The notes: a model not told the origin generated them from the letters alone. A stretch of 64,000 nucleotides of DNA from Protea cynaroides (GCA_028583415.1 CM053270.1:47756663-47820662); one strand, 5' to 3'. Counted from the stretch's first letter, positions 1 through 11,769 are shown. Translations and numbers: made by a program.

Positions 1-1322
1 ACTAGCTTGACAAGGAAGAATGCACGATTCGATTAGACTGAGGAGTGTGAGAAAAGTTTTCAAGAACTAAAGCAGAGGTTGGTTACAGCCCAAGTATTGA
101 CAATCCCTTCAGGCTCAGGGGGATTTGCCATATATAGTGATGCATCGGGGAAAGGACTTGGTTCTGTATTGATGCAACATGGAAAGGTAGTGGCGTATGC
201 TTCACGTTAGTTGAAGCCTCATGAATGGAATTATCTAACCCATGATTTAGAGTTAGCAGTTGTAATGTTTGCCTTAAAGATATGGAGGCATTCCTTAGTA
301 CGGAGGGAAGTGTAAGATATACACTGACCACAAGAGCCTAAAATATTTATTTTCATAGAAGGAGTTAAATATGAGGTAGAGTTGATGGCTCGAGTTAATA
401 AAGGATTATGACATCACCATTTCATATCATCCCAGTAAAGCTAACGTTGTGGCGGATGCCTTGAGTAGGAATCCACAAGGGTACTCTGTAGCCCTCTTGA
501 CTACTCAAGGGCACCTTTTGGAGGATATGAGGAGATTAAATTTAGAAGTGATTGTGGGTGATGTCATTGCAAGATTAGCATCTTTGAGCATCCAGTCATC
601 ATTGATCCAGAAGATTAAAAAGGCTTAGGGAAAAGACCCTAAGCTTATGAAGATTAAAAAAGAAGTTCTGGAAGGTAAATGACCAGATTTTGTTGTCACC
701 AATGATGAGACTTTGAGATTCGGAACAAAACTCTATGGGCCAGACAATGAAGACTTGAAGTGAGAAGTTATGGATGAGGCACACCGTACTCCTCATACGG
801 CACATCCTGGGAGCACAAAGTTGTATCAAGATTTGAAGAAGGCATATTTGCGGGACAATATAAAAAGGCAGATTGCTAAATATGTTAAGCAGTGTTTGAC
901 TTGTCAGCAAGTGAAAGCTGAGCATCAGAGGCCGACAAGATTATTGCAACTGCTTCCTATTCCAGAGTAAAAGTGGGAGTGCATTGCTATGGACTTTGTT
1001 ATATCATTACCAAGATCACTTAAGGGGCACGATGAGATATGGGTGGTTGTGGATCGCTTAACAAAGTCAGCTCATTTTCTGGGCATCCAGATGACATATT
1101 CCATAGAGAAGATGGATTAACTATATATTGACCAGATTATCAGATTGCATGGAGTTCTTGTGTCCATTGTGTTTGATCCAGATCCGATATTTACTTCACG
1201 GTTTTGGCACAGCTTGTAGAATGCCTTGGGGACGAAGTTAGACATGAGTACGGCTTTCCACCCCTAGACAGATGGACAATTAGAAACGACCAATCAGACT
1301 TTAGAAACATGATAGGGGCTTG
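1..1322 (+). pseudogene. Ty3/gypsy chromovirus pol remnant (element A): RNase H and integrase
   Basis: Reading the plus strand in shifting frames gives the end of reverse transcriptase, an RNase H (YSDASGKGLGSVLMQ near 135-185, TDHKSLKY near 325, ADALSR near 455) and an integrase. The integrase zinc-binding domain is open at 770-970, with H..H then CLTC spacing and the family motif QQVKAEHQRP. The catalytic core follows (DFVISLP, VVDRLTKSAHF, TAFHP-TDGQ) to about 1320. Frameshifts and stops occur throughout, so it is dead. The third acidic residue of the core is lost where the sequence runs into an inverted repeat at 1323. Domain order RNase H then integrase and motif wording are those of plant chromoviruses. 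The 5' part lies outside the window. Confidence 0.9.
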
Positions 1323-1391
1323 TGCACTAGACCTCAAAGTTAGCTGAGAAGCCATATGTGGTCTTCTCAGCTAACTTTGAGGTCTAGTGCA
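1323..1391. repeat. Perfect 29-bp inverted repeat with 11-nt loop at the integrase break
   Basis: Bases 1323-1351 are the exact reverse complement of 1363-1391, separated by 11 nt. The left arm continues the integrase reading direction; the right arm is a flipped copy. The integrase reading stops making sense here, so the palindrome marks a rearrangement breakpoint. Confidence 0.9.
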
Positions 1392-1555
1392 TAAAATTTC
1401 ATTCTCAAAATTTGCATGTAACACCCCAGATTTTTATGAATTAACTGTTCAATTCTTTTTGTAGTGTCATTTGGTGTCACTAGGTGACATTTAAACAACT
1501 AGGTGACGACTAGACCTTGGTATGCCATGTGAATAATCCAGTTTAAATTTTTATA

Positions 1556-1698
1556 TATATATTTTAATGATATTATACTAATTTTAGACTCTTTTATATA
1601 TTGATTTTTTATACTGATTTTAATACTAATTTTTAATACTGATTTTTAATACTAATTTTAATACTGATTTTTAATATTGATTTTTAATATTAATTTTA
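1556..1698. repeat. AT-rich TAATACT(A/G) array, left part
   Basis: Four exact TAATACT(A/G) copies plus variants (ATACTGATT, TAATATTGA) at 10-15 bp spacing. This is the left part of the array in LTR A. It continues in the same orientation at 18509-18880. Confidence 0.8.
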
Positions 1699-1772
1699 GA
1701 AAAATTTCACGTAAACCCAAAGAAATATTGGTAACATCATCTACCACCCACAGGTTTGGAAAATCATCAATC

Positions 1773-2568
1773 GCATCCATATAACTGACGAAAATCACTT
1801 AAAATATTGATAGACATTTTTATCCTTTATATTATAAATTAAAAATTTTTAAAAATAAGTGAAAGAACTAGTTTAACCTTCTAATGAAAATTACATATAC
1901 TCTTTTATCTCTTTCATTTTCACTCGTAGCCAAGCCCTAACGTAGGAGTCCCTTTGCGTCGTCGAAGAAGGAGGAAGAGGGGAGAATTGTCGGTGACGAT
2001 AAGACTGGCGGAGTCAGCTACACACCATAGATAACATGTAATGGACCATTTCTTGAGATTGTTTTCTTTTTTTCATTTGTCATTTTTCTGGGAGAAATGA
2101 GATACGGAACCAACCCCAAGAGCAGCACATGGTCTATGTGTGGCTCTTGATGATTCTGCTTTACTTAATCCACAAGAAATCACTGAAATCTCTATAGAAT
2201 TCAGGTTTAAGTATCAACTAGGGTGGGATTGGAGCAGGCCACAGTTATTTTGGGTTAGCTCTGTATTACAGTAGTACTTGTTCCAGCATACGTTTATTTT
2301 TGCCATAAAAATACAGACAGCTCCACCATAGTATCAAAAAAAAGACAATTCTTCCAAAAAAATCTAATGCAAATTAAAGCTTTTTTTGATCATTTGACTG
2401 TACAGCCCAGATCAAGATACGATCTGATGATGTGAAGCTGATCAATGGCGTAATTCAGATTGGGACGTTCTTTAATGGACCATCCAGCTCTCCAACACCC
2501 ACCATACCGCGGAGCTCTTGCAATTTACAGTTAGGGTTTTGTGCTTATCCAAGAAATTGTGAGACCTA
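1773..2568. other. Interior of the MULE-like element, no ORF recognised
   Basis: AT-rich to 1920, then a more GC-balanced stretch (1925-2030) with purine runs, then AT-rich again. It probably includes captured non-coding sequence upstream of the ATG at 2569. Nothing else is recognisable. Confidence 0.4.
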
Positions 2569-2582
2569 ATGGCCATGGCTAC

Positions 2583-3028
2583 TGTTTCGGCCCTCTTCCA
2601 TCCTGTGGGTCCACCGAGCTGACTAGACCTGCAAGACAAGCAAAGGCAAGGGAAGGCGGGCTGGATGCCCTGGGTCCACTCCGATGCCAAAGTTAGGGCT
2701 CTGTGAATAGTCAGTGGGCTCAGTGTCGAGCCCACGAAGATATTCTAGAAAGATGTGTGGGGTACGATGAGATTCTCCGTCCCAGGTGTAAGAGCGTTAA
2801 TCTCAAGAATGAGCAGTGAGTAATAAATATTCTCCTACCTGAAATCTCTGGATTTGCCCTATTTATAGTGAATAGTGCATATTTTTCCAAATACTGCTTT
2901 TGCCCTTTGCTCTTGTGTTTGAATTGGTGGAGGAGCTTTCTGCGTCGAATAGGGGATCTCCACGTGGCTCGAAAGGTCGAGTCCTACGTGTCGAGGTGAT
3001 ATAGCCAGCGTGGCATAATTCCCTAACA
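2583..3028 (-). repeat. Tat 3' LTR
   Basis: 446 bp, differing from 17020-17466 by scattered substitutions and small indels. A TATAAATA box lies at 2860-2867 on the minus strand. TSD GCTAC abuts its plus-strand left side. Confidence 0.93.
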
Positions 3029-3254
3029 CTTGCCTCGTTGCCCTGCTAAATCTGTAGGGTTTGGCTGAGCAAAAAATAGGATGCCAGACTTTTCCCCCAA
3101 CAACTTGCCTCATTGCTCCGCTGAATTTGTAAGTTTCGGCTTGTGCAAAGAATATTGACCGGACCTCTTCCCAACAACTTGCCTCGTTGCTCTGTTGTGG
3201 TGTTTGATGTGCCAGAGACTGATGGGGTTCTGGACTTTTGGGGGTGAGTGCTGA
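3028..3254 (-). repeat. Triplicated polypurine/LTR-edge block next to the Tat 3' LTR
   Basis: The block CTTGCCTC(G/A)TTGC occurs at 3029, about 3103 and 3177, roughly 74 bp apart. On the minus strand each reads GAGGCAAG followed by TGTTRGGG, the same wording as the true LTR edge at 3028. It is a repeated primer-tract/LTR junction. Confidence 0.7.
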
Positions 3255-3664
3255 GGTGGACACTGCGGCTCAGTCACCTCGGCCGATGCAGATACGGTAG
3301 GGCCAATGCGGAATACTCGATGTGAGATGACCGATGTGGGATGCCTGATGTGGGAGTACCGAGGTGGATACTGCGGCTCAGTCACCTCGGCTGATGTGGG
3401 ATGATCGATGCGGAAGACCGATGTGAGATGACCGATGTAGGAGTACCGAGGTGGATAATGCGGCTCAGTCACCTCGGCTGATGTGGGATGACCGATGCGG
3501 AAGACCGATGTGAGATAACCGATGTGGGATGACCGATGTGAGATGACCAATGTGGGATGACCGTATCGAGGTGGACACTGCGGCCCAATCACATCGGTCA
3601 CTTTCCTCTTGGATGGAGCAGAGGTGAACTGACCGATATGAGATGACCGATGCGGAAGACCGAT
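3255..3664. repeat. Short GACCGATGTGGGAT-type repeat array
   Basis: Degenerate 10-26 bp repeats of GACCGATGTG(G/A)GATG mixed with longer CGAGGTGGACACTGCGGCTCAGTCACCTCGG units. It is contiguous with the 94-bp array. A minus-strand ORF of 212 codons here is a repeat artefact. Confidence 0.85.
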
Positions 3665-4605
3665 GTGAGATGACCGTGCTGAGCCGATCACGGGAGTCTC
3701 ACGTGATTTGATCCGATTTGACCGATGTGGGCGCTGCGGCCAATACACATCGGTCTTCTTGAGGATGTCGTAACAAGGTGATCACGGGTTTCTCACGTGA
3801 TCCGAGCCGATTTGACCGATGTGGGCACCTCGGCCAAGACACATCGATCTTTTTGAAGGCGACATTCCGAGGTGATCAAGGGTGTCTCACGTGATCCAAG
3901 CCGATTTGACCGATGTGGGTACCACGGCCAATACACATCGGTTTTGTTGAGGATGCATTTTCGAGTCGATCATGGGTTTCTCACGTGATCCGAGCTGATT
4001 TGACCGATGTGGGCACCACAACCAATACACATCGATTTTGTTGAGGATGCATGTCCGAGCCGATCACGGGCTTCTCACGTGATCTGAGCCGATTTGACCG
4101 ATATGGGCACCGCGGCCAATACACATCGGTTTTGTTGAGGATGCATATCCGAGCCGATCACCGGCTTCTCACGTGATCCGAGCTGAATTGACCGATGTGG
4201 GCACCGTGGCCAATACATATCGGTCTTTGTCAAGGACGCATTTCTGAGCCGATCACGGGCTTCTCACGTGATCCGAGCTGAATTGACCGATGTGGGCCCC
4301 GTGGCCAGTACACATCGGTTTTGTTGAGGATGCATATCCGAGCCGATCACTGGCTTCTCACGTGATCCGAGCCGATTTGATAGATATGGGCACCGCGGCC
4401 AATACACATCGGTTTTGTTGAGGATGCATATCCGAGCCGATTACGGGCTTCTCACGTGATCCGAGCTGAATTGACCGATGTGGGCACCGCGGCCAATACA
4501 TATTTCTGAGCCGATCACGGGCTTTTCACGTGATCCGAGCTGATTTGACCGATGTGGGCACCGCGATCAATACACATCGGTCTATGACGTGAAATGTCTT
4601 AACGT
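3665..4605. repeat. 94-bp tandem repeat with a CACGTG in most units
   Basis: About ten units; the block TCTCACGTGAT recurs near 3699, 3791, 3884, 3979, 4073, 4167, 4262, 4356 and 4450, plus a truncated unit at 4525. Each unit also carries TTGACCGATGTGGGC and a reversed ACACATCGGT. CACGTG is the plant G-box. The array occupies the Tat 3' untranslated region, a place known to breed satellite repeats in this lineage. Confidence 0.92.
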
Positions 4606-4906
4606 CCGATCTTTAAGTGTGGAGCCGAGGCAGTTTTTGGCCGATGTGATCTATCCATCTTGGATCCAGAGCCGAAGCGGTCTTTGGCCGATGTGATCTA
4701 TCCGTCTTGGATCCAGAGCCGAAGTGGTCTTTGGCCGATGTGATCTATCCATATTGGATCCGGATCTGGTTATGGATCCGGGTCGAGTGCGTGGATACCG
4801 CAAGGCGGGACCCGGCTGATGGACCCAGAAGTTATCGTCGGTAATAAATGCACCGATGTGGAAGCCAATAATGAGGTGCCACATGGAACACATTCAATAG
4901 AGTTTG

Positions 4907-4914
4907 TATAAAAA
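4907..4914 (+). promoter_or_regulatory. TATA box of the antisense gene
   Basis: TATAAAAA about 170 bp upstream of the ATG at 5080 and just downstream of the CACGTG-bearing tandem repeat. Position and strand fit an independent promoter for the antisense gene. Confidence 0.6.
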
Positions 4915-5079
4915 GGGGTGGTGGGGTATGGAGGTCCCCCACTCTGAATTACTGTTCTGATTTCCACTCACATCGGCTCAGAGTTATTGACATCATCGGT
5001 CCTTTGACATCGGTTGTGATACCAGATCAGCCTCTCACATAACTAGTAAGTTTCTTCTAACTTTTTTTTTTTCTTAACC

Positions 5080-7543
5080 ATGGTTGATGAGGGCAGGGAG
5101 GCCGAGGTCGGAGTAGACATAGAGACAGTTGGGACGTCCTCTAGCAACAGCAGCGGCTCATCCTCGGCGGACAGTGGGTCGGCCACCAGTACTTCTTCAA
5201 TAATCGGGTCGGTAGGGAGGGTAACTGGGGGCAGTCCCGAGACCGAATTGAGGACCACGGATTCTCCAGAACGAAGCAGGTTTGGAACAGCAGGGCCATC
5301 TCGGAATGAACTTCTAAAGGGGATTTCGACTCATGAGATAGGATCTGAAGTCCTTATCTAGGCCTGCGAAGAGGCCGATGCTCCCCCAGAGTTTGCCGCT
5401 AGGGGGAGGTTTGCCTTTTGACCAAGGTCGAGTTTGACAGCCTTCGGGATAGGTACCAAATACCGGACGACGTGGATATTAGAATGCCCACCGAGGGGGA
5501 GCGGGCCTACTGGAGTCATCGCTCCGAGCTGTGTGTAAATATCGAGATGTTCAAGGCCGGATTCCGCGTGCCAGTGTCGTGGTTGGTGGCGGAGATTTTG
5601 AAGTACTACCAGGTTGCACCGATCCAGTTGGTGCCGAACTCCTGGAAGAACCTGATTGCCTTCATCATCTATTTTAAGAGGCTGGGGCATAGGCCGACCC
5701 TAAATATGTTCTGAGCGATGTTCACTTTCAATGATTACTACAAGACGGGGTGGTATTACTTTGCCAAGAAACCCGACTTCGGCGATCTACTGGCTGATAA
5801 ACCCACCTCAATCAAGCTGTGGAAGAACAAGTTCTTTTACATCCAAGGTGACAAAGTTGTCCTGGAGAATATATGGAAGAAGCTCGATGCCGAGACTCTT
5901 AATACAGACGTGCCCCTACTGCCTGCTGAGTCCGAGCTGCTGCGGCGAGCTCGGCATTCTGAGGGGGAATCCATCCGTGTGGTCGACCTGAGGGACCCTC
6001 TCATTTTACACGAAAACTGACTTTGTGAGTATGTTTGTCATATCGTTGCCCGACCCCAACCTACTAACTGGGCTGATTCTTTTTTGGTATGTTGCAGTAA
6101 TGTTGAGCGCGGAATACTTGCTGGAACTGAGGAGGAAGGAAGCAGCCAAGAAGGAAGCCACGGCAAAGAGGTCCAATGAGGAACAAACAGCGAAGACGTC
6201 GGCGGATCAGCGTAGCGTCGAGGGGGATGCGGCACGGAGGCCCTCCAAGAGATCACGTAAGCACTCCCCTCACTCCGCCTTGGCCGAGGCCACGCGTATC
6301 TATGCCAAGCCACTGATTCCTCGGTACCGTGTTCTTGACTTTTCAAGAAAGGGAACTACCTCGCCCCCGTCGGAGGCCGTTCTTGCACTCAGGGAGGCGT
6401 CCGGAACCTCGGTAGCCAGGAAACCAACCCTAGTTCGGCCACAGCAAAGTTCGGCCTCCCTATCTATGAGGCTGAGGGTGATTACCAAGCAGGGGGGTGT
6501 GACGAGTGACGTCAGACGCATCCCCCTCATGGGTCCTTCTCCTCGGAACAAGACAGGGGACGAGCGGGCCATTCGGCCGGACTAGGCCTTGACCGAGGAC
6601 GACACGGCCATGGGCGACATCTGTGCTTCCCGAGAGCTGATGAGGGGGGCCATTCTTCCTTGGGATCGGTCGCTGGTGCATGAGCTCCCCATGCCTTCTC
6701 TGGTCTCGGGGGCCTACACCCTGGCCGCTTCGGTAAACACTTATCTCCTTGTCCCCTTCCCCCACCTCTCTTTTTCGGTTTAACTTGTGCCTAACTTGTG
6801 CTTGTTGTCTTGGTGCAGCTTGGAGTATATATGGAGACTCTGAAGGAGCGGGCCGAGGAGATAGCCAAAGACTTGGCCGAGACGGACCGTAAACTGAACG
6901 CGGCCGAGGACGAGAGGGAGGATTCCCGGACGCAGCTTTGATACAAGGAGCGGGAGGTGACTTCTCTGTCGTCCGAGGTCACCCACCTCCAGGTAGAGAA
7001 TGAGAAGATGCACGAGAAGAAGCACCGTCTGGAAGATGCGGGGAAGGCGAGGGAAGACCGCGTTGATCAATTGAAGTCGTTCTTGGAGCGGGCCAAGGAT
7101 CACGGGGTGAGGTTAAGGATGCCTTCTTGAAGACCCGATCTCTTGCCACAGGGGCGGTCTGGCTCTACCAGAAGTCTGAGGATTTCAAAGAGTTGGTGAG
7201 GCAGTTTTCCCTGCAAAGCTTCACCCTGGGTGCGCAGGCCTTGAAGGAGTATGTCGATGCGAAGGCGCCAAGGCTGGACTATAGTGGAGCGGAGTGCCTG
7301 GTCCCCGTGGACTCGAAGATTGAGATTCCGGAGCTGGATGACACCGAGATGCTCCGTCGACTCGACGAGGTCTTTGAGGGTGAGGATCCTCCTGCCTCTC
7401 CTGATGCGGACGAGACCCCGACGACCCCCCAGGACGGTACGGTTTCACCGATGGGTCCTCCTTGCACCCTTGGCGGTTCTCTTCCCGGAAGTGTGGATGA
7501 AGTGGGTAGCAGCGGGGGGGATCCCCCAGTAGAGAACCCTTAG
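5080..7543 (+). pseudogene. Antisense extra gene of the Tat element (putative gypsy-type transposon protein, PF04195-like)
   Basis: An oppositely transcribed accessory gene between integrase and the 3' LTR, of unknown function. The ATG at 5080 follows a TATA box at 4907. The first exon has a Ser/Thr/Gly-rich start, then the conserved domain (VEFDSLRDRYQIPDDVDIRM, GFRVPVSWLVAEILKYY, NSWKNLIAFIIYFK, FTFNDYYKTGWYYFAKKP). Inferred introns lie at about 6025-6096 (GTGAGT...TTGCAG) and 6736-6818 (GTAAAC...GTGCAG). The third exon opens a coiled coil (LKERAEEIAKDLAETDRK), and an acidic Pro-rich tail ends at 7543. Stops at 5359, 5418, 5712 and 6940, and a frameshift near 7110, break it. The family label is from memory of the domain wording. 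Confidence 0.75.
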
Positions 7544-7734
7544 AAAAATTTTGTAACCTTCTTCTTTTTTTGTTTTTATGTAACTTTATTTTCTCTAGCT
7601 TGTTGTGCCGATGTACACTTATTGTTTAATGAAAGTTTTTTTGCTGCAACCTAAGTTTTGTGTAGTTATTTCCTCGTTTCCTTATGCCTGATGTGATAAA
7701 ACAAATTGACTGTATGTTGAGCTGAGCGACCCTC

Positions 7735-8335
7735 CTCGGCCAAGTCTGTCCTTCTGGACTCTTGGCCGCATGGGCGTCCTTGTGGTACGGTGCCGTACGG
7801 ATATCACCTCGGCATGGTGACTTGTCTACCCTCCTCGGCCCAATGTGTTTAGCAGTTGGTGAACTCTTTGGGCCGTATGGGTCTCATTCTGAGCTCGGAG
7901 CCGATCTACCTTCCTCGGCAAGGTATGTTCTAATGAACCCTTGGCCGCATGGGTTGCATTTGGGCCTGGAGCCGATCTACCCTCTTCGGTCAAGTCTGTC
8001 CTTATGGACTCTTGGCTGCATGGGTTACATTTGGGTTCGGAGCCGATCTAACCTCCTCTGCCAAGTCTGTCCTTCTGGACTCTTGGCCGCATGGGTCTCA
8101 TTTTAGGCTCGGATCCGATCTACCCTCCTCAGCCAAGTCTGTCCTTCTGGACTCTTGGCTGCATGGTTCTCATTTTAGGCTCGGAGCCGATCTACCCTCT
8201 TCGGCCAAGTCTGTCCTTCTGGACTCTTGGCCGCATGGGTCTCATTTTAGGCTCGGATCCGATCTACCCTTTTCGTCCAACTCTATCCTTCTGGACTCTT
8301 GGCCGCATGGGTTCCACCTTGGCCATTTGTTGTAG
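7735..8335. repeat. Tandem repeat, about 71-bp units, in the Tat 3' region
   Basis: About eight units carrying CTCTTGGCCGCATGGG at roughly 7757, 7868, 7938, 8009, 8080, 8152, 8225 and 8297, each followed by a CCGATCTACC block. It lies between the integrase stop (8435) and the 3' end of the antisense gene (7543). ORFs in it exist only because the unit lacks stops. Confidence 0.9.
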
Positions 8336-8434
8336 CTTTAAAGTTGTTGGTTAGGAGACAGTAGTAGAAGCCAAATAGAGATTTTCATTATCGTATAGGT
8401 GGCCACAATGACCAAAGTACAACCTTTAAAAATT

Positions 8435-9575
8435 TTACTGATAAAATTTACGGAGATGCTCTGCGTTCCATGCCCTAGGGAGAGCTTTTCCATCCATGTC
8501 AACTAGGTGATACGCTCCATTCCTTAACGCCTCGGTAACCTGATAGGGTCCCTCCCAGTTGGGAGCCAGCTTACCTTGATTGGTGGGGTCGGTTGCAATG
8601 GTCCTTCGGAGGACAAGGTCCCCTGCTTGGAATGATCGTTGACACACCCTCTTGTTGTTATGCCGGGCCACTTGCTGTTGATGGGCAGCGATCTAGATCT
8701 GGGCTTGGTCTCGTACTTCATCGAGGAGGTCCAAGTTGGTGTGCAAGCCAGCTTCGTTGGAAAGTGGGTCGTAGTTGGTGATCCGATTTGAGGCGATCCT
8801 CACCTCCAACGGGACAACTGCTTCCGTTCCAAAACCTAGTCGGAATGGCGATTCGCCTGTGGCCGTCTATAGGGTAGTGTGATCCGCCCACAGAATGTGT
8901 GGTAGTTCGTCCAACCATTGACCCTTAGCTCCATCTAACCTGGATCTGATCCCTTTCAACAGGATTTTGTTGGTAGCCTCTGTCTGTCCACTAGTCTGCA
9001 GGTGTTTCACGGCGCCTCGTCGATGATCAATACGGTGTTCCGCACAGAATGCCGTGAAGGCTTTGTTGTCAAATTGCTTCCCGTTATCGGTGATGAGTAC
9101 CCTGGGGACACCGTATCGATACACAACTATCTTGATAAAAAAACTCCCGTATGGCGCTCTCGGGAATACTGGACAATGCCTCTGCCTCAGCCCACTTAGT
9201 GAAATAATCTACTGCGACCACAACAAATTTTCGTTGATAACGTGCTGAGGGAAATGGTCCCATGATATCCATACCCCATATGGCGAAAGGAATGGGGGCT
9301 ACTTCGATAGAGCGAAGTGGGGCGGCTGGCAAGTGAGGGACTAATGCGTACATTTGGCACATGGCACACTTCTTGACGTAGTCAATGCATTCCTTACGCA
9401 TTTTTGGCCAGTAATATCCTTGGCATAATATTTTGTGGGCAAGTACCTGTCCTCCCTGGTGGGCACCGCATATACCCTCATGGACCTCCTGGATGGCCTG
9501 TACTACTTCGAAAGGACGTAGGCACCGCAGTAGAGGAAACGTGAAAGCTTTTTTGTACAAGATGTCGGCTTCCAC
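8435..9575 (-). pseudogene. Tat integrase
   Basis: Joins element cDNA to the genome. The zinc-binding domain reads H..H near 9480, then CAMCQ. The core has WGMDIMGPFP and VAVDYFTKWAEAEAL with the first Asp, ITDNGKQFD with the second, and the Glu block degraded (TSGQTEATNK). The C-terminal domain is at 8671-8435, with GDLVLRR and LAPNWEGPYQV. It ends at the stop at 8435. At least two frameshifts are present. No chromodomain follows, as expected for Tat. Confidence 0.9.
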
Positions 9576-10038
9576 TACGTAGTGAGTCGCCTTTGATTGT
9601 ATCCGCCTCGCCTCCTTCTTGTCCTCTGGTAATTTTCCCTCTTGGAGAAAAATAAAAATTGGGTCGATCCATGATGGCTGGCAATATGTCTTTGGAGCTG
9701 GGATCCACCGATGAATGGGATAAGACTTCAGTATACACTGAGTGATCTAAATCGTTCAAATCTAAAGTGGCCAATTTGGACAGAGAATCCTCTAGGGTGT
9801 TCTGGCCTCGGAGAATGTGGCGCAGGGTGAAGTACTCAAAGGCCAATGCGGCCTCTTGGACTTTCTTCAAGTACGCAGACATGCTCACCTTCTTGGCGTC
9901 GTACTCCTCGTTGACTTGCCTCACAACTAACTGAGAGTCGCTAGATGCCTTGACCCTCTTTGTCATTACTACTTTAGCCAGGCGGAGTCCTGCGATCAGT
10001 GCCTCGTACCCAGCCGCATTGTTGGATACTTGAAACAT
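9478..10038 (-). pseudogene. Tat second RNase H
   Basis: A second, archaeal-type RNase H directly after the first. It shows NNAAGYEALIAGLRLA, ASSDSQLVVRQVNEEY and LRHILRGQNTLEDSLSKLA, matching the E, D and D/N blocks of that fold. Having two RNase H domains distinguishes Tat elements from other plant Ty3/gypsy lineages. Confidence 0.88.
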
Positions 10039-10652
10039 GAACCGAAGGGTGTACCGAATTTGGAAACCTTCTGGACTGGTAAGAATGAATCCGGCGCCAC
10101 ACTGGGTCTTGTTGGAGGCTCCATCGACAAACAGGGTCCATGGCTGCGAGGTGTTCTCCGGGACGTGATTGTCCGTTCCTTCCCCGGCTTCTTCCTGGGG
10201 GATGATTCAATAAGGAAGTCGGCCAAGGCTTGAGCCTTGATGGCTGTGCGGGGCTTAAAGCTGAGATCAAATTCGCCCAATTCGACTGCCCAATTGATCA
10301 CCCGCCCTGAGATATCCGGTTTGGAGAGGATTTTCTTGAGGGGTTGGTCGGTTAGAACTATTATGGATTGCGCTTGGAAGTAAGGTCGTAGCTTGCGCGC
10401 CAAGGTCACCAACGCCAATGCGACCTTCTCGATAAACTTGTATCGAGTTTCAGCCTCGAGCAAAATTTTGCTGACATAATAAATGGGGTGCTGGATACCC
10501 TCTACTTCTTTAATCAACACGGCACCCACTGCCTTTGAAGAGACAGCCAAGTATAATTCCAAGGTATCCCCTGTCTCAGGCTTAACCAATAAGGGGGAGA
10601 TGCTAGATATGTTTTCAATGTCTCGAATGCATGTTGACATTCGGTTGTCCAC
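10039..10652 (-). pseudogene. Tat RNase H (first copy)
   Basis: Degrades the RNA strand during replication. The open stretch reads LYLAVSSKAVGAVLIKE, HPIYYVSKILLEAETRY and IIVLTDQPLKKILSKPD. These are hallmark blocks of the Ty3/gypsy RNase H. The first catalytic Asp appears as Ala (LYLAVS). Confidence 0.85.
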
Positions 10653-11769
10653 TGGAAGGTCTTATTGCCTTTAAGGGTCTGAAAGAAGGGGAGACACTTA
10701 TCCGCCGATCGAGACATGAATCGGCTCAGGGCGACCACACGCCCGGTTAGCTCCTGCACCTCTTTTACTTTGGTTGGAGCGGGCATATCGAGGATGGCCA
10801 GGATCTTCTAGGGGTTCGCCTCAATGCCATGACGGGAGACCATGAAATCGAGGAATTTTCCCGAGGTGACCCCGAAGGTGCATTTGGCGGGGTTGAGGCG
10901 CATTCTATGCTTTCGTAGTACTCCAAATGCCTCTTCCAGGTCTCTAACATGGTCGTTTCCAATTAAGCTTTTCACCAGCATGTCATCCACATACACTTCC
11001 ATATTTCTACCAATTTGATCGGCAAAGAGCTTGTTGACCAACCTCTAGTAGGTGGCCCTGGCATTTTTAAGGCCAAAGGGCATCACTTTATAACGAAAAA
11101 GGCCTCGGTAGGTTACAAAGGCCATCTTCTCTGAATCAGCTGCGTGCATCCGGATCTGGTTGTAGCCTGAGTAGGCATCCATGAAGCTCAGTTGTGCGTG
11201 GGCAGTAGCATCAATGAGTTGATCAATCCTGGGGAGGGGAAACTGTCCTTGGGGCAGGCCTTATTGAGATCAATAAAGTTGATGCAAATGCGCCATTTGT
11301 CCCCAGCTTTTGGGACCATGACGACGTTGGCGAGCCACTCCGGGTAGTGAATTTCCTAAATAAATCCGGCATCTAGCAATTTTCCCACTTCCTCATCAAT
11401 GATCCGCTAACGGGACACGACGAATGACCGCTTCTTCTGTCGTACTGGCCGGCGGTAGGGGTCCACATTAAGGCAATGCTGCGCTACTTCCCTTGGGATG
11501 CCAGGCATATCGGCCGCCGACCAGGCAAAGATATCGACGTTAGCCCTTAAAAAATTCACAAGCTCAGTCCTCTGCGGCTCCACGAGGGATGATCCTATCT
11601 GGATCGTCTTATCTAGGTTCTCCTCTGTTAGGGGGACCTGGACTAGGTCCTCGGCGGGAGCGCCTCTTTGCTGCTTAGGATCGTCCTGTAGATCTTCAAT
11701 TTGCATCTGTAGGGCTTGGGCCGGATTTTTAAAATCTATGAGCTCGGTCGAATAACATTTACGGGACAC
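10514..11769 (-). pseudogene. Tat reverse transcriptase
   Basis: Copies element RNA to DNA. Several minus-strand frames together show the upstream linker (ANVDIFAWSAADMPGI), the VPKAGDKWRICIN block, FMDAYSGYNQIRMH, FVTYRGLFRYKVMPFGLKNA and the catalytic box VYVDDMLVKS near 10980. Stops fall near 11408, 11340 and 11043, and a frameshift near 11240. This is non-functional. Confidence 0.9.

Noticed and set aside
3110..3748. 212-codon minus-strand ORF
   Set aside because: Made of the short GACCGATGTG repeat; no domain and explained by tandem repetition.
7762..8354. Three overlapping plus-strand ORFs
   Set aside because: Translation of the 71-bp tandem repeat; repeated peptides only.
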